A DNA stretch of 47,043 nt from the NCBI GenBank assembly GCA_016288175.1, contig JAEEYN010000152.1, positions 1-47,043 of the forward strand, read 5' to 3'. Position numbers and translations under genes: made by a program. This DNA comes from Bacillota bacterium. GTDB lineage: Bacteria; Bacillota; Clostridia; Christensenellales; CAG-138. This document shows, one piece after another, positions 24,663 through 32,359 of the stretch. Position 1 is the stretch's first letter. Each line of letters starts with the position of its first letter. Below the pieces are notes generated by a model that saw only the letters and a list, made by a program, of their open reading frames with translations, did not search any database and was not told the origin of the DNA.

Positions 24663-27304
24663 TGCAGTGATCTCGCTTTTGCACTGATTTCATATAGTTT
24701 CACGAGCGCGTCCATCGGTGTCATACGCTCGACATCGAGCTTTTTGAGCTCGTCGACGATCGTCGAAGCGTTCGGGCCGCTGCCGTCGGCATCCGGAATG
24801 CATCCAAGCAGGCTCATCTGTTCGGATTCCGCGTTGGGCGCAACGCGCGATGCGGCGTTGTTGATATCCGATGCTTCAAGGTCTGCAAGGATCTTCTTCG
24901 CCCGATCGATAAGCTCGTCCGGAAGGCCGGCAAGCTTCGCAACCTGGATGCCGAAGCTCTTGTCCGCTCCGCCGCGGACGATCCTGCGGAGGAAAATGAT
25001 CGTATCGCCGTGCTCTTTAACCGAGATACGGTAGTTTTTAACGCCGTCAAGCTTGCCTTCCAGCTCGGTAAGTTCGTGGTAATGCGTTGCGAAAAGCGCT
25101 TTTGCGCCGCATTTATATTTGTCGGAGATGTATTCCGTGACAGCCCATGCGATGCTGAGTCCGTCGAAAGTGCTCGTTCCCCGGCCGATCTCATCAAGGA
25201 TCAACAGGCTCCTGTTAGTGGCGTTATTGAGAATATTCGCCATCTCGCTCATCTCGACCATAAAGGTGCTCTGGCCCGTTGAGAGGCTGTCGGAAGCGCC
25301 TACGCGGGTGAAAATGCGGTCCGTTATGCAGATATTCGCGCTTTTTGCAGGAACGAACGAGCCGATATGCGCCATCAACGTTATCAGCGCGACCTGCCGC
25401 ATATAGGTGCTTTTACCCGCCATGTTCGGGCCGGTCAGGATGATCAGCCGATCGTTATTCATGTTCATATCCGTGGAATTCGGAATGAACGCGTCCTTCA
25501 TGCTCAATTCAACAACCGGATGTCGTCCGTCAGTGATGCTGATCCTGCCCTTTGTGTTGAGCTTCGGTCGGCAGTAGTTATTCTGAACGGCAACCTTCGC
25601 AAGCGAATGCAGCGCATCGAGTTCCGCGATCAGCTCCGCGTCCTTCTTCAGCCTGTCCATGCAGCCTAGGAGCGTTTCGCGGATCTCCGTAAAGAGCTTA
25701 TACTCAAGCAGGATGCATCTTTCTTTTGCGCTGAGCAGCTTTTCTTCCGTTTCCTTGAGCTGCGGAGTTACGTACCTTTCTGCATTTGCAAGCGTCTGTT
25801 TCCGCTGGTATTCAAGCGGTACGCTGCCGATGAACGATTTAGAAACTTCGATATAATAACCGAAGACGCGGTTGTACCCGACTTTAAGCGTTCGGATACC
25901 TGTCCGCTCACGCTCTGCCGCTTCGAATTCTTCGATCCATTTTTTGCCGTTCTCCGCAAGGTCACGGAGCTCGTCGACTTCGCTGTTATACCCCGCGCGG
26001 ATAACTCCCCCGTCCTTTGCCTGAACCGGCGCATCCGGAGATATCGCCGCGAGCAGGAGCTTTTTGATATCCTCCATCGCGTCGAGATTGTCTGCGATGT
26101 ACGCGGTCCTCTCCTTTTGGAAGCACAGCGTTATCATGATCAGGTTCGGGATAACTTCGAGCGTTGACAGAAGCGCGAGGCAGTCCCTCGGCCCAACTGT
26201 GCCGTAAGCGATCTTTGAACAAAGGCGCCCGATATCATAGACCTTTGAGAGGTTGGCGGCAAGCACTTCGCGCTCGTTGTTGCCGAGATACATCGCGTCA
26301 ACAGCGTCGAGCCTTGCGTTGATCTCTTCTTCGATCTGCAGCGGCTGGTCGATCCAGCGGCGCAGAAGCCTTCCGCCCATCGCCGTTTCGGTTTTATCAA
26401 GCACGCTGAGGAGAGTGTATTTTTTGTTTCCGTCGAAACGTATCGGCGCTGTCAGCTCGAGATTATGCCTTGTTGTCGCGTCAAGGCACATATATCTGCT
26501 TCGAATAACGCGTACGATGCGTTTGATATGAATGAGCGAGTTCTTTTGCGTATCCTCAAGATAGCGCAGCAGCGCGCCGGGAGCCGAAACATCGTTCGAT
26601 TTATCCTTAAGGCCGAACCCGGCGAGAGTTATCACTCCGAAGTGGTCGCAAAGAAGTTCCTGCGCGCGTGCGGTTTCGAAAGCCCTTGATTCGATCTGTT
26701 CCGTGTAGAACTTGCTGCGGATCCTTTTGGCAATAAGCTCATCCTTGAAAACCAGCTCATGCGCGATGATCTCGCGCGGGGATATGCGAACGAGCTCGCT
26801 GTAAAGCTCCGTCGAAGCGTTTGCTCCGTCAAGAGTCATCGCGTAGAATTCACCTGTGGAAACATCGCAGTACGCAAGACCGAATGCGAGGGATGAGCCG
26901 TCTTTGAATGCTGAGATAGCGGCGATATAGCTGTTCTGCTTATCGTCAAGCATCTGTTCCTCGATAACGGTTCCCGGTGTTATAACGCGGATCACGTCGC
27001 GTTCAACAAGGCCCTGTGCAAGCGCCGGGTCTGTGAGCTGTTCGCATATCGCGACTTTATAGCCTTTTTCGATCAGCTTTGTAATATAGGTATTTACAGA
27101 ATGATACGGAACGCCGCACATCGGCGCGCGCTCCTTAAGCCCGCAGTCCCTTCCCGTCAGGGTAAGCTCCATCTCCTTCGAGCCGACAAGCGCATCCTCG
27201 AAGAACATTTCATAGAAATCACCGAGTCGGAAAAACAGCAGGCAGTCCTTGTATTTTTCCTTAAGCTCAAGGTATTGCTGCATCATCGGAGTAATGCTTG
27301 CCAT
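24659..27304 (-). CDS. mutS: DNA mismatch recognition protein MutS
   Basis: Recognises mismatches and small loops. It has 881 residues, full length. Domain I holds the mismatch-contact phenylalanine and glutamate in GDFYEMFFEDA. The core is followed by the ATPase domain with Walker A GPNMAGKSTYMRQ near residues 623-635, SLSTGQSTFMVEMSEMANIL, the Walker B region LLILDEIGRGTSTFDGLSIAWAV in parts, and FATHYHEL. The C-terminus includes GIQVAKLAGLPDELIDRAKKIL. It starts 1 nt after the miaB stop and overlaps mutL by 4 nt. MutS2, an unrelated-role paralogue, is encoded at 36524-38884. Confidence 0.98.
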   Translation of the reverse strand: MASITPMMQQYLELKEKYKDCLLFFRLGDFYEMFFEDALVGSKEMELTLTGRDCGLKERAPMCGVPYHSVNTYITKLIEKGYKVAICEQLTDPALAQGLVERDVIRVITPGTVIEEQMLDDKQNSYIAAISAFKDGSSLAFGLAYCDVSTGEFYAMTLDGANASTELYSELVRISPREIIAHELVFKDELIAKRIRSKFYTEQIESRAFETARAQELLCDHFGVITLAGFGLKDKSNDVSAPGALLRYLEDTQKNSLIHIKRIVRVIRSRYMCLDATTRHNLELTAPIRFDGNKKYTLLSVLDKTETAMGGRLLRRWIDQPLQIEEEINARLDAVDAMYLGNNEREVLAANLSKVYDIGRLCSKIAYGTVGPRDCLALLSTLEVIPNLIMITLCFQKERTAYIADNLDAMEDIKKLLLAAISPDAPVQAKDGGVIRAGYNSEVDELRDLAENGKKWIEEFEAAERERTGIRTLKVGYNRVFGYYIEVSKSFIGSVPLEYQRKQTLANAERYVTPQLKETEEKLLSAKERCILLEYKLFTEIRETLLGCMDRLKKDAELIAELDALHSLAKVAVQNNYCRPKLNTKGRISITDGRHPVVELSMKDAFIPNSTDMNMNNDRLIILTGPNMAGKSTYMRQVALITLMAHIGSFVPAKSANICITDRIFTRVGASDSLSTGQSTFMVEMSEMANILNNATNRSLLILDEIGRGTSTFDGLSIAWAVTEYISDKYKCGAKALFATHYHELTELEGKLDGVKNYRISVKEHGDTIIFLRRIVRGGADKSFGIQVAKLAGLPDELIDRAKKILADLEASDINNAASRVAPNAESEQMSLLGCIPDADGSGPNASTIVDELKKLDVERMTPMDALVKLYEISAKARSLQ

Positions 27305-27305
27305 A

Positions 27306-28712
27306 TCATGCCTCCGTTTCCCTGATGATATGCCCGAAGAGAGAGTTGAAGCGATAGCCGTCGACCTTGACTCTAACGAGGCTGCCGATTAATTCTTCGC
27401 TGCCCTCAACATAGACCATTTTGAAATTCGAGAGTTTACCGAAAAGCAAAGGTTCTCCCCTCCTGTCGACACCTTCGACAAGGATCTCGCCTTCGAAACC
27501 GATGTATTTTTCATTATTGGCGGGGATCGTTTCGGCAAGGACCGCATTGAGTTTGTTCAGCCGCAGTTTTTTTATATCTTCAGGGATCTGTTCGTCCATT
27601 TTTGCCGCAACGGTGCCCTCGCGGGGAGAATACGCGAATGTATAAGCGTTGCTGTAGCCGACCTTCTTCACAAGCTCGCAGGTCGCTTCATAATCTTCCT
27701 CTGTTTCGGAAGGGAAACCGACGATTATATCCGTCGTGATCTCAACATTCGGAACCTTCTCCCGCAGCTTGTCGATGAGCTGCAGATACTTTTCCCTTGT
27801 ATAGCGCCTGTTCATCAGTTTAAGGATCCGATCGCTGCCGGACTGCACGGGAAGATGAATATGCTTGCAGACTCTCGGCAGTTCGGCCATAGCTTCGATC
27901 AGGCCGTCGGAAAGGTCCTTCGGGTGCGAAGTCATGAAACGGATGCGCGGAAGCTCCGAGACGCTGTCATGGACCATTCTCAGCAGCTTCGGAAAATCGA
28001 CATCACCGTATCGGTATGAATTCACGTTCTGACCGAGCAAGGTCACTTCGGTATAGCCATCCAGCGCGACACGGCGGACCTCTTCAATAATATCCTCCGG
28101 CTTTCTCGAGCGTTCCCTTCCGCGGACGTACGGAACGATGCAGTAAGTGCAGAAATTATTGCAGCCGTACATAATATTGACAAAGGTCGAAAAGCCCGGA
28201 TTGCGCTTTACGGGAAGGCCTTCAATGACTTCACCCTCCGAATCGCTGACGCGGAAAAGCCTCTGCTCATCGAGAAGTTTTTCAAGCATGTCCGGGAAAT
28301 TTTTCAATTCATGCGTACCGAAGATCAGGTCGACGAACGGGAAGCGGTCATAGAGTCGTTTCGCGACTTCCTTCTGCTGCATCATGCAGCCGCACACAGC
28401 AAGCAGCAAGCGCGGATTCTGCTGTTTCAGCTCCTTAATGAACCCGACATTGCCGAAGGTACGCTTTTCGGCGTGCTCTCTCACGCAGCAGGTATTGAAC
28501 AGGATGAAATCGGCATCCTGCTTCGATTCCGCTTTTGAATAGCCGCAGTTTTCGAGCATCCCGGCGATCTTTTCCGAGTCGTGCTCGTTCATCTGGCAGC
28601 CATAGGTTTCGATAAAATACTTCAGGCCGAGACCGCCGATCCTGCCGCGGATCCGCTCCATTATCTTATAGCATTCACTCAGCTCGGGGCTGAAATTTTC
28701 ATTGGAATACAT
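27306..28712 (-). CDS. miaB: tRNA-2-methylthio-N6-dimethylallyladenosine synthase
   Basis: Radical-SAM methylthiotransferase that adds the 2-methylthio group to i6A37, after MiaA. It has 468 residues. The N-terminal UPF0004 domain has its three cluster cysteines in ETYGCQMNEHD, FNTCCVREHA and AVCGCMMQ. The radical-SAM motif is NNFCTYCIVPYVRG with its three cysteines near 181-190. The C-terminal TRAM domain ends in GSLVRVKVDGYRFNSLFGHI. ATG 28712 is preceded by AAAGGAAA. A strong promoter lies just upstream (28742-28770), so this is the first gene of a six-gene operon with mutS, mutL, miaA, the YnbB-like gene and the cysteine-rich protein gene. Confidence 0.97.
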   Translation of the reverse strand: MYSNENFSPELSECYKIMERIRGRIGGLGLKYFIETYGCQMNEHDSEKIAGMLENCGYSKAESKQDADFILFNTCCVREHAEKRTFGNVGFIKELKQQNPRLLLAVCGCMMQQKEVAKRLYDRFPFVDLIFGTHELKNFPDMLEKLLDEQRLFRVSDSEGEVIEGLPVKRNPGFSTFVNIMYGCNNFCTYCIVPYVRGRERSRKPEDIIEEVRRVALDGYTEVTLLGQNVNSYRYGDVDFPKLLRMVHDSVSELPRIRFMTSHPKDLSDGLIEAMAELPRVCKHIHLPVQSGSDRILKLMNRRYTREKYLQLIDKLREKVPNVEITTDIIVGFPSETEEDYEATCELVKKVGYSNAYTFAYSPREGTVAAKMDEQIPEDIKKLRLNKLNAVLAETIPANNEKYIGFEGEILVEGVDRRGEPLLFGKLSNFKMVYVEGSEELIGSLVRVKVDGYRFNSLFGHIIRETEA

Positions 28713-28741
28713 CGGTACATTTCCTTTGCTGTAATCAAGTT

Positions 28742-28770
28742 ATTATACACGAAGACCGGGGCTGTTTCAA
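28742..28770 (-). promoter_or_regulatory. Promoter of the miaB-mutS-mutL-miaA operon
   Basis: On the minus strand: TTGAAA (28765-28770), exactly 17 nt, then TATAAT (28742-28747), 29 nt before the miaB start. This near-consensus sigma-A promoter lies in the 66-nt gap after the serine-recombinase-like gene. It separates the two minus-strand runs. Confidence 0.85.
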
Positions 28771-28778
28771 CCGCGGCT

Positions 28779-30116
28779 TCAGTCAAAATCGAATCGGGCC
28801 GTTCCCAAACCGGGCAGTTTTATCTCCGCATTCGACCCTTCAACGGATACTTTGGAGACAATGCCGTTCAGGAGGAAACGCTGTTCGCGCCGCGAAAGCG
28901 ACCAAAGCTTCTTCAGCCGTTCAAAATAGGCTTCAACAGCGTTTTCGGCATTGTCCGTCAGCGCGAAAAGATGCTTCATGAACAAAAGATCGATCCTAGC
29001 AAGCATTATTTCCGCATTGATCCTGTCAAAAGCTTCAAGTTCCTTCCGCGTTTGCGGTCCCTTCAGCGTTGAATAGCGTTCTGCCTTTTTCTCGTTAAGC
29101 TCATCTATCAGTTCGGCGTCTTTTCCGGCTTTCGCTTTCGATTCCGCGCAGCGTCTTTTCGCAAACTCGATGCAGCGTTTCTTCATCGAATCAATATGCG
29201 GGCTCAGCTTGGAACAGATCGCCGTTGTTGCCTTTTCATCGAACGGAACCGCGGGGATAAAGTGCTGCCGGGGAGGCAAACAATAAACCTCTTCCCGTCC
29301 GTTTCCGCTCCTTAATCCCGGCCGCAGTGTACCTTTTTCGCTGCAGTTCAGTCTTTTAAAGAGGAATTCGTAGTTGTTGTTGTAATACCGAAGCTCGGAT
29401 TTGAGCTTCTCCCTTGCCGCGAAGCAGACCTGCGGGCTGACGATGACCGGATAACCGAGCTGTGTTTCATCAAGCCCCGCATAGCGATCGTTGAGAATGA
29501 TTTCCGGTACCCTGCTCCTTGCAATGCTGTTTTCCTGAGGAAAATCCTGCTCGATGTTCCTTGCGGTTTCCGAAGAAGTCAAGCCTTCGGCGCAGTAACG
29601 AAAAACCTTGCGAACGATCTCCGCTTTCGCTTCGTCGATCTTGATCGCATCTTCTTCGTATCTGTATCCGTAAACCGGTCTTCCCGCGGATTTCTTTGCG
29701 GTACATGCGATGTTGTTTCGGTCCGGTTCAACATCGTCTGTTCCGCAAAAGCGTTTCGCATTCGAGATCCAGCGCAACAACAAATCGGTTTCGGTCGGCA
29801 TTCTTTTCGGCAGGAACCTGTATCCGAGTTTTTCAAGGTAATAGATCAGGCCTTCGACATTATAGCTTTCGGCCGAAAGCCAATCGTAATCAGTAAGGAT
29901 AGTCGAGCGATAACCCGTGCTTTCGGCTAGATCGGCAAGTTTCAGCAAAGCATAAGGAGGTTTGTCCTGCCTGTCATACAGCACCGATGCAGCGGAAAGA
30001 TCAAGACGCGCGGCAAGTTCCCTCAGCGTTTTCTCACGGTTGTTTGCCTCGCTTTGCTCGCAGGCTGCGAAATAGATTATCGATTCTTTCGCATGGCCTT
30101 TTCCCGCTGCTTTCAT
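28779..30116 (-). CDS. Large-serine-recombinase-like protein with all checked catalytic residues replaced
   Basis: Start set at ATG 30116: GAGG lies 9 nt before it, overlapping the upstream stop. An in-frame extension to 30320 lies inside the upstream gene. This gives 445 residues. The N-terminal part is laid out like a resolvase domain (IIYFAACEQSE at 13-23, then SVLYDRQDKPPYALL and TDYDWLSAES). The usual YxRxS is YFAAC (Arg to Ala17, Ser to Cys19), and the usual DRLxR is DWLSA (both Arg lost, Trp79 and Ala82). A recognisable Recombinase domain follows at about 145-215 (GRPVYGYRYEEDAIKIDEAKA, cut here, then IVRKVFRYCAEGLTSSETA). A Lys/Glu-rich helical region and a C-terminal EQRFLLNGIVSKVSVEG segment resemble the LSR tail. 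The zinc-ribbon cysteines are not preserved. It is intact and coupled to the amidohydrolase-like gene, 11 nt away. Confidence 0.75.
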   Translation of the reverse strand: MKAAGKGHAKESIIYFAACEQSEANNREKTLRELAARLDLSAASVLYDRQDKPPYALLKLADLAESTGYRSTILTDYDWLSAESYNVEGLIYYLEKLGYRFLPKRMPTETDLLLRWISNAKRFCGTDDVEPDRNNIACTAKKSAGRPVYGYRYEEDAIKIDEAKAEIVRKVFRYCAEGLTSSETARNIEQDFPQENSIARSRVPEIILNDRYAGLDETQLGYPVIVSPQVCFAAREKLKSELRYYNNNYEFLFKRLNCSEKGTLRPGLRSGNGREEVYCLPPRQHFIPAVPFDEKATTAICSKLSPHIDSMKKRCIEFAKRRCAESKAKAGKDAELIDELNEKKAERYSTLKGPQTRKELEAFDRINAEIMLARIDLLFMKHLFALTDNAENAVEAYFERLKKLWSLSRREQRFLLNGIVSKVSVEGSNAEIKLPGLGTARFDFD

Positions 30117-30127
30117 AGTTTCGTTCC

Positions 30128-31435
30128 TCAATACAGTGCCGACCAGAGCTTTTCGGCTGATCTTTGTGCGCGGAGTTTGATATCGCTTCCCGAGATGCCT
30201 ATTAAATCTCCGTCCAGCATCAGCAGTTTGCCGTCTGTCATAACCGTTCTGCACTTTCTTCCGCTGCAGTTTAAAACAACATGCTGTTCGGCATTGTATG
30301 CGTTCATCGGCGTATAGCAATCATAATCTATGACGATTATATCGGCTTTTGCACCGGGTCTGATAACGCCGACCGTTTCACCGAAAAGCTTCGAAGCTGT
30401 TTCCGCGTTTGCTTCAAAAAGCATCCGTTCCGCGATCTTCGGTGAATACATGCCTGCTTCACTGCGGCCGAACTCTCCGGAAGCCGCTCTTGCTGATTCG
30501 AGCATATCAAATCGGGATGCGCCTGCGCTCAGTCCCGGAACATACCGGCAGTCCGCACTCAGGCGCGCTTTGCCACACTCTTCAGCGAATAAAGGTACGA
30601 CTCTTGTGCCGGTCTTTGCCAATGCTTCAAACTCGCCATTATCGAAACGGCTTGCCGCCGCGATCGTATTCTCTCCGGCGATTCCGGAATCGATCATCCG
30701 CTCCGCAGGAGTTTTTCGATATTTCCTTAAGGAATTGCCGATATTGAATTCGGAGTTCTCCAAAAGCACATGGAAACCCGTTTTGTCTTCCCAAAACTCG
30801 CGGTAGCTTGAAAGGTTATCTCCGTTCGTGCCGTCCGCAATCCTTAAGCCGAATGCAGGATGCATCCTCGAATCGCGAACGGCAGCGCAGTAGTTATAAA
30901 AGTTCAGATTTTCCTCGACTGCCGCCTGTTGGAGCCTCCACGGCTCGTTTTCATCAACTTCGCAGCATACTGAGGCGCGAATGCCGATCTCCCTGAATGC
31001 CGACGCTATAGTCTGAAGGCTCCCGCTTGTGCAGGACGGAGAAGAATGATACTCAAAAACAGAGGTGATCCCGTTTCTGATGCTTTCGACCGCAGCAGCA
31101 GCCGCGGCATTACGCAGATATTCAAGATTCAAGCCGGCTTTCAGCTTCTTTTGCCTGTCTGCCGCAGCATAACCCGAGCGTAAACCGGCGCTCTGCGCGC
31201 CGCCGGCAAGCCCGATTGAGTAGATGTCTGTGCAGCGTGAATGAAGGTTGATCAAACCCGGCATGATGAGCCCACCGCGTGCGTCGATCGTCTCCGCCTT
31301 CGGGTAATCTGCGAACAGCTGCTTTTCATCACCGACGGCAATGATGCAGTCGTTCGAAACCGCAACAGCACCGCGGTCAAGATACGGTATCTGTTGATCA
31401 TGAGTTATTATCCTGCCGTTTTTGAAAAGGAACAT
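30128..31435 (-). CDS. SsnA-like amidohydrolase homologue with degenerate metal site
   Basis: A 435-residue protein of the metal-dependent amidohydrolase fold, closest by eye to SsnA-type aminohydrolases. The N-terminal LFKNGRIITHDQQIPYLDRG and the C-terminal GVIRPGAKADIIVIDYDCYTPMN are well kept. Metal ligands are not. The HxH motif after PGLIN reads HSR (65-67). The later FHVH segment is FHVLLE (His to Leu224). The TIAxH segment is TIAAAS (His to Ala261). The TDG aspartate region reads GLSAGA (Gly305). Only one ligand, His65, remains, plus the structural-looking EYHSSPS. It starts 3 nt after the Spo0A-like stop. It is probably not a hydrolase; the function is unknown. Confidence 0.75.
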   Translation of the reverse strand: MFLFKNGRIITHDQQIPYLDRGAVAVSNDCIIAVGDEKQLFADYPKAETIDARGGLIMPGLINLHSRCTDIYSIGLAGGAQSAGLRSGYAAADRQKKLKAGLNLEYLRNAAAAAAVESIRNGITSVFEYHSSPSCTSGSLQTIASAFREIGIRASVCCEVDENEPWRLQQAAVEENLNFYNYCAAVRDSRMHPAFGLRIADGTNGDNLSSYREFWEDKTGFHVLLENSEFNIGNSLRKYRKTPAERMIDSGIAGENTIAAASRFDNGEFEALAKTGTRVVPLFAEECGKARLSADCRYVPGLSAGASRFDMLESARAASGEFGRSEAGMYSPKIAERMLFEANAETASKLFGETVGVIRPGAKADIIVIDYDCYTPMNAYNAEQHVVLNCSGRKCRTVMTDGKLLMLDGDLIGISGSDIKLRAQRSAEKLWSALY

Positions 31436-31438
31436 ATC

Positions 31439-32338
31439 TCAGGTCATGAATTTCGGTTGGCTGTTCAGATACGTATCGCGAAAATGCTGGACCATTGTCG
31501 CAATAAACTCCGAGTTTGTCGGCTTGCCTTTCGAAGCGTCGACCGTATTCCCGAACAGATAATACTGCATATACGGACTGCTTCTTTCCCATGCGCTCTC
31601 GATCGAATAGCGCACTGCCTTTTCGACAGCGGCAGGAGAGGTTTTGGTGAGCTCGGCCGTGTACCTGTAGAGGGTATTGAGCCTGTTGTCCATTCCGAGC
31701 ACCTGCATATAGATGATGAGCTGCAGATAGCCCGTCCCCTTCTGCTTCGGGTCGAGACCGATAGGTTCGAGCAGTGTTTCGGTAATACCTTTGAGAAGGC
31801 GTTTATCCAGTTTGCCCTCGTTGAAGAAAAGGACGTCGCTGATGTAGCTTCTCATGTTCGAAAGCACTTCCTGCTCTTTTCTCGCAAGGAATTCGGAATA
31901 TGCATCGAACACCCGTTTCGCGCTTTCCTCAACGCTTTGCGAATACTCTATCATTCCGTCGATGCCGCAGCTTTCGCAGATGCCGGCGAGCGAAGCCGTT
32001 GATTTTTCGCAGCAGATAAAATAACGGATATCCATGCAGAACCTGCTCAGGCGCAGTTTCGAGATCAGCGTTATCGGATCGACATCCGGAAGCGTCTGAC
32101 TGATGATCACTGCATCCGGGATCCTCAAAACAAGATGAGGCCAGATCTCCGCACCGAGACGAACCGGCTCGTCGGTATCGAAATACCGGCCGAGCGCCGC
32201 ATTCAGGCAGCGGGCAAATTCTCTCTCCGTTTCGCCGCACGATGACTGCGGGTCCGACTCATGGCCGTCCTCACAGATTATCAGCACATACGGTTTTAGG
32301 CCGAAGTTATGTCCGTTCTTCGCTGCGGTCTTGCTCAT
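31439..32338 (-). CDS. Spo0A-like regulator with a degenerate receiver domain
   Basis: A 299-residue protein. The C-terminal third (about 180-290) matches the Spo0A DNA-binding domain: GTGYLQLIIYMQVLGMDN, SPAAVEKAVRYSIESAW (recognition helix region) and the signature GKPTNSEFIA. The N-terminal part resembles a receiver domain (VLIICEDGHE; PDAVIISQTLPDVDP; GIDGMIEYS). The phospho-acceptor Asp of the LDIIMP-type segment is Ser80, and the conserved receiver Lys is missing. It should therefore not be switched by ordinary aspartyl phosphorylation. A GGGAGGT site precedes ATG 32338. It lies 21 nt after the HtrA gene and 3 nt before the amidohydrolase-like gene. It could be the only Spo0A of the organism or a divergent paralogue; the window cannot tell. 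Confidence 0.82.
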   Translation of the reverse strand: MSKTAAKNGHNFGLKPYVLIICEDGHESDPQSSCGETEREFARCLNAALGRYFDTDEPVRLGAEIWPHLVLRIPDAVIISQTLPDVDPITLISKLRLSRFCMDIRYFICCEKSTASLAGICESCGIDGMIEYSQSVEESAKRVFDAYSEFLARKEQEVLSNMRSYISDVLFFNEGKLDKRLLKGITETLLEPIGLDPKQKGTGYLQLIIYMQVLGMDNRLNTLYRYTAELTKTSPAAVEKAVRYSIESAWERSSPYMQYYLFGNTVDASKGKPTNSEFIATMVQHFRDTYLNSQPKFMT

Positions 32339-32359
32339 GCGGACCTCCCTAAAGCTAAC

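Noticed and set aside
28779..30320. Active large serine integrase with an integrated element
   Set aside because: The catalytic residues are missing, no att-like repeats or phage genes flank it, and the extension from 30117 to 30320 lies inside the upstream gene.
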